From Bryopsis sp. KO-2023 (lineage: Eukaryota; Chlorophyta; Ulvophyceae; Bryopsidales; Bryopsidaceae): a stretch of 64,000 nt of DNA. Of the stretch, positions 32,701-42,714 are shown one piece after another (positions within the stretch are counted from its first letter, which is position 1; each line of letters begins with the position of its first letter). A program made the position numbers and the translations under genes. The notes below the pieces were generated by a model that saw only the letters and a list, made by a program, of their open reading frames with translations, did not search any database and was not told the origin of the DNA. The DNA is taken from NCBI GenBank assembly GCA_030272585.1, contig BSYQ01000002.1, positions 6,014,001-6,078,000 of the forward strand, written 5' to 3'.

Positions 32701-35700
32701 ACAATCAAAGCTCCTTTTAAGAAAAGAAAAACCAACCTCGATTTGATCCCTATAGAAAAAACCTATTGTCTCTGACACTTTGACGTCCGTCATGCAAATG
32801 AAAATAAAATAAAGAATAACATGAACGTTTGCTACTATAGAACACGGCGTTCATCACTCTAGGGTAAAAAACAACACAAAAAACATAGTTGGGTTGCCGA
32901 AGTATGGAGTGACTTAGAACGGGTTGTGAAACACTATTTTCAATAGATGCCTTAAAAGTGCGACGTTATGAAGAGCTCTTTATTAAGCCCTTGTGAAGTT
33001 CACTACTTTGGGTCTCAAAGACGTGAAGCCTTACAAAGCCCTCGGGAAATTTCATTCTGAACCACTCAGGCAAGCTTCAATATGTCTTTGCGCTAACATC
33101 TCGAGAATACATTAAAGAAAAGATCCTTATTCAAGATCTGGAAAGAAGGTAGCGACCTTGTGATACCGAGTAAGCAAAGTCTCGGGGTGGGGAGATTAAT
33201 AATCTCAGATTATGGAAGCGGGACAATAGATTTGTAGAAAATAAATTGGAAGTTCGTTTTTTTCGTCTCCATTCTAATGCTGTTGACAAGCCAAGTTACG
33301 GCACGGAAGCTCTCACAACCTCGATATTTCTCGTATTGTGTTCGTGTAGGTCTTGTAAATTTGTGATTCCATAATCCCTGATGCCGGAAAAAATCGTCTA
33401 ATTCAACCACCAACGTTAACGTTGCTTCATAGTTTCTTACAGCTACGATAAAACGTGAACCACAAGCATGAGCTATTGCATAATTTGCGATATTGTAAAT
33501 TCACAAGCAATCATTGTCGTGGTTGTAGTCTCCGAATACCCAAATTTGCATCGATCTTCAATCGGGCCCCGATCGTTGGGGTTGGTTCGGGCGCAAGGAT
33601 AAGGGCCCTTTGGTCAAGTGGGTGGGCTGTCGACAAGGCCGGGTCGACGGTCGGGGCCAGTCTTGCTGCAGGTAGAGGGGAGTGCGAAGTGGTTCTCATG
33701 TTCGCGCTTGTGGCAAGGAAAAGCTATGTTTGTTTCACTTTTCTTTCGACTGGTCGTTTCCGCTTAGTTTCGATGTTGGGTAGTGTTCATCCTGCCCAAG
33801 TATTTGAAGGAAATCGTAGGGTATTGTCTTAGCATCAAACACTCGTCCTCTTTCAACCGAGTTTCTTCATACGTGAACTGCTTTTGGATGTTATTGCAAG
33901 AGTTGTCCTAACCTTGTCGGTGGTTCTTGCCATTTAGGAGACATACTTTCAAAAGACAGTAACAGACATACCCTCAAAAGACTCTACAAGGTGGTTAAAA
34001 CCCGAGTAAAGTATAGCATTCGATATCCTACCCTATACGAACGACATGTTTTAAAAAGAGGCCAAGCTCCTAACCTAATATGAGGCTCATCCGCTTCTTT
34101 CAACTTCCGTTTCTTTGTGGTGTTTTCTATTTCGCAATATGGGTTCTCGCTTTGTACCAACGCATCTGTATGGGGCGCTTGCGAGTCTAAGATTCTATCC
34201 TATATACGTTACCACTTATGCGCTCCTGTTCATATATGTATTTGAAAGCACCTAACCATATTTATCATTTGGCTGAGATGGGCGTTATGCAACCCATTCG
34301 ACGTTTTCACTCATGGTGCTCTTACTGCCTCGCTAACTCTCGCCCCAAGGTCATACTTGCCTATTTTCGTATTCTACCTCACTAGGACTCCAAAGATGAC
34401 CCACCTCAACAACATCAATGGTAAGCCAACCTTGGATTTAGTATCAATTGGGTGTGGGCTGTGGGTTTTTTCTTAGAATTTTCCGAACGATTCTATTGTG
34501 GATCAAACTTTATGAAGTGGGTTCAACTTTATCATCCATAAATTTAGAGTTGGGAGCTGTAGAAAACCATATAAAGAAACACCCAACCGTACAATTCCTC
34601 GATCTCCATTTCAGCTGCCTCCCTAAAAAATGCCTTTACGTTTGATCTTCTCGCAAGAAAAAGTTTTGTGCGGATCATTCCTTTTGCCTCCTTATAATTG
34701 TGTGGAGCAAATTCTTATTTTCTGTTATCAATGCTTTTCGTAATGATTTTAACACCAACTTTCTTCGAACGCACGTTTGTGTCGTGTTTTTTCGAGAAGT
34801 CCGGAGAAATCAAAATCCTCCAAACAAATGCTCTATCACTATCCCTTTTCGAAGGACTCTTTCCAAAAGCAATAAAGGTATTTTCAATGTGAATCTCTTT
34901 TTTTCTTTCTTTTATCCAAATAATAAGAACCTACGATATTTCCCCTTGCAGTTTCTCCAATACATATATAAGAATATCATATTTGACTTTCTTTATGTTG
35001 TTGAATGCATACTTGTGATCTTTTGTTCAATCTCAATGTATTCTTTTAATACAATATCTCATCATCAAAAAGTAATTTCAAGGCTTCGAAGTACTTCAGG
35101 CTTCAACATGGGCTTCTCTAATCGAATGCAAAAAATAAGCATTGGCACCATTAACGTTGGCTGCGCTACAGCTACATCGAGCTTGTTCGTTTTTCCCTCC
35201 ACGCTCACTAGCGCAAGCCTTGTACCTAAAGAGAGACAGGTTTATGAAACGCTAAATCTGGCTCTTGTGCCATCGTCAAATAGTTGAATAGTTGCTAGTC
35301 CTCTTCCATGGTAAAGACAAGTAATCAACTAGCACAACCGTGTTCTATGACAAGTATCCAGTTTGCAAAAATACATGTTGTAGCGACAAACTTTCGCTCA
35401 TCACCTCCTTGGTTCTACACATCGGAACACAAGACGTTGCACGATGTTTCCTCCCAATCGTGCAAGGCTCACCATGCGCTTTAAGGCCACAATACCCAAT
35501 CTGTCATGAATGTGGGGAAGACTTCTCCAGTTGGGCATTACAAAAGATCATGTCCAGCATCTATCGAGACACTAGCCGCGGTGCCAACATGTCAATCACA
35601 TGCCAACCACAGTCGCTTCACATTTTGATGACAATCCATCAAATTTTGACGGATACTGGTGGACTTCTCGAGCGGATCCCCATGCCAACGAGTAAGATAT

Positions 35701-35990
35701 AGACGAACACAGTGTCTTTGGGATACTTTTTTAATGTAACAAATTGCTTGGAAAGACCTTGCCTGGATGTTAAGACTGCCACATCGTCTCCAGCGCACAA
35801 ATTCTCCTGCACACTTTCCTCGCCAACAAACAGCAACCATACAAGAATGTATGAAAGCACCCGCACACTATTACCACTGGTAATCATCATCCATGAAATA
35901 TCGGCATCGCACCTTCGAATCCTTCTTTTGGGTTTTTGTTTATTTTCATTAGATAGAACGACAAATACATACATCAGTTGCATGGTCAAC
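29733..35990. other. AT-rich region without recognised genes
   Basis: Codon-like structure is absent over most of the stretch and frames are short. Two related segments at 31541-31668 and 35017-35138 share AAAAAGTAATTT and GCTTCTCTAATC blocks, so a dispersed repeat is present. A GC-rich island lies at about 33560-33710. A direct 17-bp repeat (GATGACGGGTTCTACTT) occurs at 32337-32370. Confidence 0.4.
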
Positions 35991-36094
35991 AGAGTTGTGC
36001 CGAAGTCGTTTTTGTGACAACGACAACGGCCGTTAAGGGCGGTAACGGTTAACGGCCGTTGTCGTTGTCGCAAAAACGACGTCGGCACGACTCT
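35991..36094. repeat. 104-bp hairpin repeat, 46-bp arms
   Basis: Arms 35991-36036 and 36049-36094 match at 43 of 46 positions with a 12-nt spacer. The ends read AGAGTTGTGCCG and the inner part ACAACGGCCGTTAA. Confidence 0.9.
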
Positions 36095-36186
36095 CACACT
36101 TTTTTCAATGATGTGATTTGAGTGCTACGACAAGCACCCACCAAAGCGCGAGCGAACCCCGTTGCTCAGCGACTGTGGTGTGATGC

Positions 36187-36220
36187 AGAGTTGTGCGCCG
36201 TTGCAACGGCGCACAACTCT
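36187..36220. repeat. Perfect 34-bp palindrome
   Basis: Each half is AGAGTTGTGCGCCGTTG. It begins with the same AGAGTTGTGC as the larger hairpin 93 bp upstream, so the two may be related fold-back units. Confidence 0.9.
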
Positions 36221-38938
36221 GATGGTGAACTTGGATTAAACGGATAAAGATCCTAGGTTTTGGCACGTGGATGATTAGATGTTTTCATCGGGGAGACTGG
36301 CTTCTTTCCAAAGAACAACGACAATCTTACAAGGATCAAAACTATTTTAGGTGTACCTTTACCATAAGAAATAATTTGTGCCTTACATCATGTATTCAAT
36401 CATTCACGCAACACAAGCGTTGGACACCAAAATAAAGTATTACAGAGGCATTTTAAGGAATCTTATCTTTCAATCCTTTTCTTTTTTAACGTTAAAACTT
36501 GCACAAGGAAATACCTCAAGAATTTCGAAAATGTTAATATTTATTCTTGTTTTTCATCATTGGTTTGAGTTGCATGCTTGTACAACAGTATTAAGTACAT
36601 GCCACAACGCAACACGATAAAATGGGTATACTTCGGAAATATGCGTCAAAACCCATGATAGAAGCAACAATACATAACATTCTATGAGGCGTGCTAGCGT
36701 AAAGGGACTACCTCTAGAGTCGTCATCTATCTCCAATATAATCTCAATCTTCACCAGGAAGTACTCAATCATATCCGCCCTGATGTTGGCACCACCTAGG
36801 AGTTCCATTTACCCAATCAACTTCATTTCGGTTGTTCTCCTCGAGGTTCTTCTTTCTCAACTTCGCCAAAAGCTATTTGAGTTTCCTCAAGAATGCGTAT
36901 TATAACGCTAACCAGAAGCAAATGTCCGAACCACATTTTTGGTTGGGTTGTAGATTCCGTCTTTTGGCCGGGTTGCTATATGTTGTGAAATGCATTAGCC
37001 CTTAAAACAAGGGCTAGCATATCAAGAAGGAAGCGGTAACAAAAGGGAGCCTCAATTATAATGATAAGTTCGCGTTTTAAGAGACTCTACTTTGAGTGTT
37101 GAAATCATCAGTTCCTTGTGTTCACCTATAGAAAAACGTCTCAACATAGTTTTGATATGACTAATAGGAATAAAGAGCAACGATCCTTGTTAGGTCCCTG
37201 TAGGTTTTAGTGAAGTCGTTGCTGAGGTTGAGACTGGGGTCACACACTTTCACAAACCAGAGAATTAGATTACAAGGTGTTCTCTTTGAACTTAACCCCT
37301 AGAACCCGTACTAACCCATACTACACACTCGTACTGCAAAATGAGTGCAATCAACGTATCAATCCTCGCCCTTGCACGCATCAAGGAGAATTTCAGTGCA
37401 TTGCTAGCATTGTATGACAGGATTCCTTGTTTCATCCCCATCGCTACCTAAATATTCAAACTTTAACGAAATCACATATGTCTTTGAAAAATAAAATCTT
37501 GAGCTCCGTTTGAACAGTTTCTCTTCTTCCGATCGAAACATGCCGAACGGACTTTCAAAAGATAACGACAATCATAAACTTCAGCCAAGGAACATCCACG
37601 CCCTCCTTCGACATGTTACGAGTAGCGAGAAAATCATGGTAAATATTATACAAACTTGGTAACATTTTATTAGTCACCCTTTCTGGACCCCTTTCCCGGA
37701 ACAAAAACCCTTCATCACGGTCCCGCTTGTAAGGATCTTACTAGTCCAACTTGTGCCTTACATAAGACACAACTTTTTCACTCATGCCCACATTATTCAA
37801 CCTCCATCAACATGCTGGAAAAAACTTCGACTCTTTCTTAATAAAATGCTCGAAAAAACCACACCTCTAAGGGTGTTTTTTACTCTCTTTCGTCCGATCG
37901 ATCCATCTCAAATGGTAGAACTATTAGGATATCGAGGTTCGAACTGGGATAAAGTTCTTTGACCCTTGTTTTTAGGAGGATTTGCGCGCTGCTACTACAC
38001 ATGTGCGCGGCTACCCCGTAGCTACGGGTCAGATATACTTGCACGTTCAATTTCCTTCAAAGAGTCCTTGGTTGAAACCATCAAAGAGTCCTTGGTTGAA
38101 ACCATCAACCCGTTTCGTTTTGTGTTTGATGTACGGGTCGTCAACACATGTTTTCAAACGCTAAAGTTTTGGCTGGAAGGTATCATTGTAGTACGCGAGC
38201 TCTTCCGCAACACATGCAGCTATACATGGGGGTTTGATCTAACAAACTCAATGGCAAGCTTATCAAGAAAACAAGAATTGCAGCCTTCCGGTGTATTTGT
38301 TTTTTGAAATTCCCCCCCCCGTCTCCTTCGCCGCGTTAACCACGAAGGAAACAAAGGGAAAAAAAAACATTGAATTTTCAATTGAGCAACACTAAAGTCA
38401 AAAAGAGGCCGTGGATGAAATGTTGGGGTGTTTCCGTGTTCGGCTCGTGATCGCTGGCTCTAATCCGAGTAGTATGAGGTATTTGTTTCCCCTATTCGTT
38501 ATTTGCTCCTTTAATTCACCCGGCCACCGTTTGCCGAGAGAATCTTTTTGGCACATCGGGCACTCTGGTAACTCCGCGAGGAACGATGGCACTGGGCGCA
38601 CTTCCTGCTCTCCTCCAACCAAATCTCGAAGACTTGGAAGGCATGGGTTGCCGGATACTTCGGCCCCCGCCCTGGCCGCGATCCCACCCAAAACCCACAC
38701 CTACTCCATGTCAAGATACCCCACATCGTTATGTGGGACCTAGTCCCATGGCATAGGTCCATAATCGATATCTACTTTAAAAGTGATCCTTTTACCGCAA
38801 TATATAAAATACAAAGTAGATTTGCTTTTCGTTATTTTCTTCTTGTTGCAATTTATTGTCGGATGGCACCTCCATTCTTTGAAAGATATTCTGATATGAG
38901 AACTTAAGGTGGACATGTAGGTTTATATTTTAATGAGA
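36221..38938. other. AT-rich region without recognised genes
   Basis: Short frames only. A tandem 24-bp unit (CAAAGAGTCCTTGGTTGAAA plus four bases) is present twice at 38059-38106. A C-rich tract lies near 38313. Confidence 0.4.
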
Positions 38939-38953
38939 CTTTCTGATAGTAAT

Positions 38954-39057
38954 TGATAGTAGTAACTCGGGTTTAGGGGTATTGTGTAGTACAATGGGAT
39001 GTACGACAGGGTTTATAGGGCAGGGGGCCCTCCTGTAAAAATTAATCTTCCCAGTGA

Positions 39058-39092
<35 letters not shown>

Positions 39093-39126
39093 TGCTTGTG
39101 TCTCGGGGTCCTAGACCCCCTTATCA
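38954..39126 (+). repeat. 5' LTR of the young Ty3 element
   Basis: 173 bp, beginning TGATAGTAG and ending CTTATCA, with a (TC)n(TG)n run near the 3' end. Ten extra bases, TGATAGTAAT, lie between the target duplication and this border and resemble a second copy of the LTR tip. Confidence 0.92.
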
Positions 39127-39128
39127 TT

Positions 39129-39140
39129 TGGTTTCGGAGC
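39129..39140 (+). other. Primer binding site of the young Ty3 element
   Basis: TGGTTTCGGAGC, two bases after the 5' LTR. It resembles an initiator-Met tRNA site and is identical to the site of element B. Confidence 0.65.
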
Positions 39141-39816
39141 AAGGCGAGGCCAGGCGCACCCCACAGGAGAACTCGCGAACCCCCCCCCAAAGATCTGACC
39201 TTAGGGATTACTAAATCCCACAGATCTGGAACTCTGTGTTCCAGGGGTCGCGAGGAGAGCTATCCTTCGAACGACGTGCTCGCGTCGTCGTTCGAAAACG
39301 TCAGGCGAAGTCGCAAAAGAATCGGAGTCCAGTGAACGAATTTCTGGAAACCTACAGATCTGTAGATCTAAAGGAAAACAAGGCGAAAGCACGACAACAG
39401 TGCAAGGAGAGCAACGATCGGCGTAAACCCGAAACGCGCAGGCGAACAACTGAAAGTGCGAACCGGCGAAGGAAAGAACGTCGTCCGGAACGACCAACTT
39501 CCGTCGACTGACGCTTCTGCCAGTAACACGAAAAACAGTCGTTCTGGCAGGTGACTCATTGTCACTCTTTCCAGCGCGCAATCGGTTACCGCACCGCCTG
39601 AGTCACGACTGGTTCTACAGTTAGGTTAGTCGTAGACTGAATCACCGGCCAAGGTACTAACCTAGTCGGCTGACAGAACGCGAACGGGAAAGTAACACCC
39701 GACGTTGTCAAGTGTAAAACTCCTATCTATTTCTGACCTAGTAAGGTTCAAGAAAAGATAGCGACTAGGATTGCAACCAGAACTGAAACAAGTTCGCATC
39801 CAAGGCACCAGAAAGT

Positions 39817-42714
39817 TTGGAAACTTTCCGGACACACTCCTATTACGTCAAAATTCCAGGAAATTCAAACAAAAACATGTCCGGCCAGACGCCGCCACAG
39901 CTACCACCTATTCCACCTCCTGAGGAGGAAGAGGTGGTGGATAACCAACTAATTCCCGTGGTTTATCCAGATGTGGTGCACCCACCAGCGCAGCAAATAC
40001 ATGATTTGCAGTGGGACAGACATGTACCCGACCAGGTTGAGGAACCGGACGAAGACTTAGACTCGGAACAAGAGTCGGAAGAGTCCGGAGACGAGGAGTA
40101 TGATGAGGATATGGAGGACGTCCCGACAATAGAAGTCACCAACATCCTTCACCATGAACATCAGCACATAAACGTCCACCAGCAGGAGGTGCACGTTCAT
40201 GGTGTGGACGAGGGACAACTTAGGGACACAGCTGAGCATGTGTATGCCGCTGTCTCCTCGAATGTGCAAGAGGTCGCACAAAACCTGGAAGGACAAGTTC
40301 ACGAGCAGGTTCAGCGTGCAGAGTCGACCTTAAAAGGCGACCTGAAAGAGGAATATGAGCAGTTCGTGCTCTATGTCAGGAAGGAGGCCCAGAAGCTGGT
40401 CAATCAAAATACTGAGTCTATAGAAAGACAACAGAAATTGTTAGACCACCAGCACAAATTGCTGGAACAGAATATAAGGTCCACAGAGCGGATCGACAGG
40501 AATCTGTTGGGTAAATACGATAACGAGGCTATTCTGCAAGAGCGACTCGATCGACTGCAGGAATCAGCCCGTACCCAAGCTGAAGCTGTTGATCAGACCA
40601 ATGCGCTCAGGGAGAAACAAATTCTGTCTCTGCAAGCCTCTCTGACAAAAGTTGCTGAAGGTATGCGCCTACAGCAGACAACGCTGGATAACCTAGCTCG
40701 GACTACTGATGAGTCTCGGTGCGAGCAAGTCGACCACCAAGGCCAGCTAGACACACTCTCAAGCTTGGTAAGCCAGAGCCTAAAAGTGTTGCGGGACTTA
40801 CACCAAGCCGAAGAACAACGCAAACAAAGAAGGGCGGAACGAGGCAGTGTGAGTTCTGATGACACTGCAGGAGGACACAGGTCGATGCAACTGATGGAGA
40901 AATTTCTATCAGACGCGACAGAGAAACAGCAGACTTTGGAAAGTAATCTCTCCAAGTATGTTGATTCGAAGTTCAAAGAAACACTGAGTGCGTGGAAAAA
41001 ACGGGAGAAAGTTCGAGTCCCGGCTCAGGACCCAGTTGTAGTGGGTATGATGGGAGCAGGAACTGGCACGGTCACTTTGCCGGCCACGACAGCTGCAGCC
41101 ACAAGCGTTCCTTTTGTGTCATCCACTCCTCTTACCAGTATCCCATTTCCGGTACCACCTGTTCCGGATTTGAGTACTTTTACTGGTCTAACCACGTTAG
41201 GAGGATTGGGTGGTCGCAGCCCATCGACAACTGTCGCAGACTCCGTGGGTGGAGGTTCTCCATCTTCCTGGGGTTTATTTACATCCCCAAGAACACGGAC
41301 GGCATGGAGTCTTGCGCCGCCACAAACTATGGCAATGGGCGCACCATTCGGCCAAGCGGGTCAACTTGGCACAGCCAGACCCATACTTAGTGTCCCTGTA
41401 ACGAGTGTGTTACCACCAACGACATCCATGTTAACACAACCACTGACGACAGTTCCGCTGTCTGTCTTCTATCCAATCCCGGCTCTTAACACCCAACCTG
41501 GTATGCAACCAGGAAACCAACCAGGCACCCAACCAAGTTTGGGACAATCCGTAAACCAATACGGAGCACCTTCCGCGAGTAACCCGTATTACGGGTGGGG
41601 TTCTTATCCCTCAACTCCATCAAGCCAGCCACAGGGTGGAAATCGATCTGGTGGTGGTGGAGGGGGACCCGGAGGTGGACCTGGGGGTGGAGGCGGAGGC
41701 GGAGGAGGACCACCTGGAAGTGGAGGGGGATCTTTCCTTTCCGGACCAGGTGGAGGTGGGGGTGGTGGATGGCCGTACCACCCAGGTGGAGGTGGAGGTG
41801 GCGGAGGTGGAGGTGGGGGTCCTCCAGACCCTAACCAAGGCTTTGCTGCTCCGCAAGATCGCCACGGACGGATTCCGTCATCCGTTCGTATTCCTTTCCC
41901 AAAGGCCTTCTCAGGTGATGGTCAGCGATGGATCAGAGATTGGCAACTAGAAATGACGGTCTATTGCCAGACTTTGGACATCGATGAGAGCGTATGGTTC
42001 AGGCTCTTCCGCAGTAACCTGACTGGAGCTGCTGCTCAGTGGCGAAACGTCCAGGATCTGCGTACAAGGGAAGGAAAAAGACATCCAATCACAAATTGGA
42101 TTGAGTTTGTTGAGGAACTGGTCCAAGCATTTGAACCCACCAGAATGTCTGATGTAGCCAGGCGCTCCTTACGGAACCTGAAACAGACTGGGTCAGTGCA
42201 TCAGTACATTGTTGCTTTCCGAGAACAAGTGCTGAGGATTCCCAACATGACAGATGAAGAACAATACTTCTTCTTCGTGGACGGATTAAAGTTCCATATC
42301 AAACAACAAACTGTGGCTCAAGTGCCGCACGGCATTGAGTTGGCGATCCAGACGGCGGCTCGTCTTGATGCTATTGCCTCATCCGGAGGAGGAAACTTTC
42401 GTGGCCGCGGACGGTGGCGCGGAGGTAAAGGCCGAGGCCAAAATAAAAAGCAAAACCAACCCCAAACTGATAAGGCAAACCAGATGGGTGGCCAACAGCA
42501 ACCTCAGCCAGACCAGGCACAAAACATTGGCCAAGGTCGAGGTCGGGGAAGGGGTGGTGGCCGAGGTCGCGGACGAGGTGGTGGCAGGAATCAAGGACGT
42601 GGAGGTGGAGGCGTAAATCCTAAATGCTATATGTGTGGAAAAACTGGACATATTCAAAGTAAGTGTCCAGAGGGCGAAAAGTTCAAGAAATGGTTAAACG
42701 AAAAAGCCGGATGA
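39817..42714 (+). CDS. Gag-like protein with coiled coil and zinc knuckle (young Ty3 element)
   Basis: 965-codon frame; translation may start at the second ATG (MSGQTPPQLP, 39877). Order: an acidic, proline-rich start; a long Gln/Glu-rich coiled-coil region at about residues 130-360; a Ser/Thr/Pro-rich linker; a glycine run (about 608-670); a Gag capsid domain (about 690-870, with FSGDGQRWIRDWQLEM and AAAQWRNVQDL); RGG-type boxes; and a C-terminal CCHC knuckle, CYMCGKTGHIQSKC, near residues 936-949. It should form particles and bind element RNA. The N-terminal 600 residues are much longer than in typical Ty3 Gag. Confidence 0.85.
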   Translation: METFRTHSYYVKIPGNSNKNMSGQTPPQLPPIPPPEEEEVVDNQLIPVVYPDVVHPPAQQIHDLQWDRHVPDQVEEPDEDLDSEQESEESGDEEYDEDMEDVPTIEVTNILHHEHQHINVHQQEVHVHGVDEGQLRDTAEHVYAAVSSNVQEVAQNLEGQVHEQVQRAESTLKGDLKEEYEQFVLYVRKEAQKLVNQNTESIERQQKLLDHQHKLLEQNIRSTERIDRNLLGKYDNEAILQERLDRLQESARTQAEAVDQTNALREKQILSLQASLTKVAEGMRLQQTTLDNLARTTDESRCEQVDHQGQLDTLSSLVSQSLKVLRDLHQAEEQRKQRRAERGSVSSDDTAGGHRSMQLMEKFLSDATEKQQTLESNLSKYVDSKFKETLSAWKKREKVRVPAQDPVVVGMMGAGTGTVTLPATTAAATSVPFVSSTPLTSIPFPVPPVPDLSTFTGLTTLGGLGGRSPSTTVADSVGGGSPSSWGLFTSPRTRTAWSLAPPQTMAMGAPFGQAGQLGTARPILSVPVTSVLPPTTSMLTQPLTTVPLSVFYPIPALNTQPGMQPGNQPGTQPSLGQSVNQYGAPSASNPYYGWGSYPSTPSSQPQGGNRSGGGGGGPGGGPGGGGGGGGGPPGSGGGSFLSGPGGGGGGGWPYHPGGGGGGGGGGGGPPDPNQGFAAPQDRHGRIPSSVRIPFPKAFSGDGQRWIRDWQLEMTVYCQTLDIDESVWFRLFRSNLTGAAAQWRNVQDLRTREGKRHPITNWIEFVEELVQAFEPTRMSDVARRSLRNLKQTGSVHQYIVAFREQVLRIPNMTDEEQYFFFVDGLKFHIKQQTVAQVPHGIELAIQTAARLDAIASSGGGNFRGRGRWRGGKGRGQNKKQNQPQTDKANQMGGQQQPQPDQAQNIGQGRGRGRGGGRGRGRGGGRNQGRGGGGVNPKCYMCGKTGHIQSKCPEGEKFKKWLNEKAG

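Noticed and set aside
34700-35287. 195-codon plus-strand frame
   Set aside because: Composition is AT-driven (Phe, Asn, Ile rich), it has no motif, and it overlaps a dispersed repeat at 35017-35138.
39054-39335. Frame with LSLCVCVCV at the 5' LTR
   Set aside because: Produced by the (TC)n(TG)n run of the LTR.
41486-41950. Arg/Trp- and Ser/Thr-rich frames overlapping the gag frame
   Set aside because: Shadows of the GGN glycine-coding run in the gag frame.
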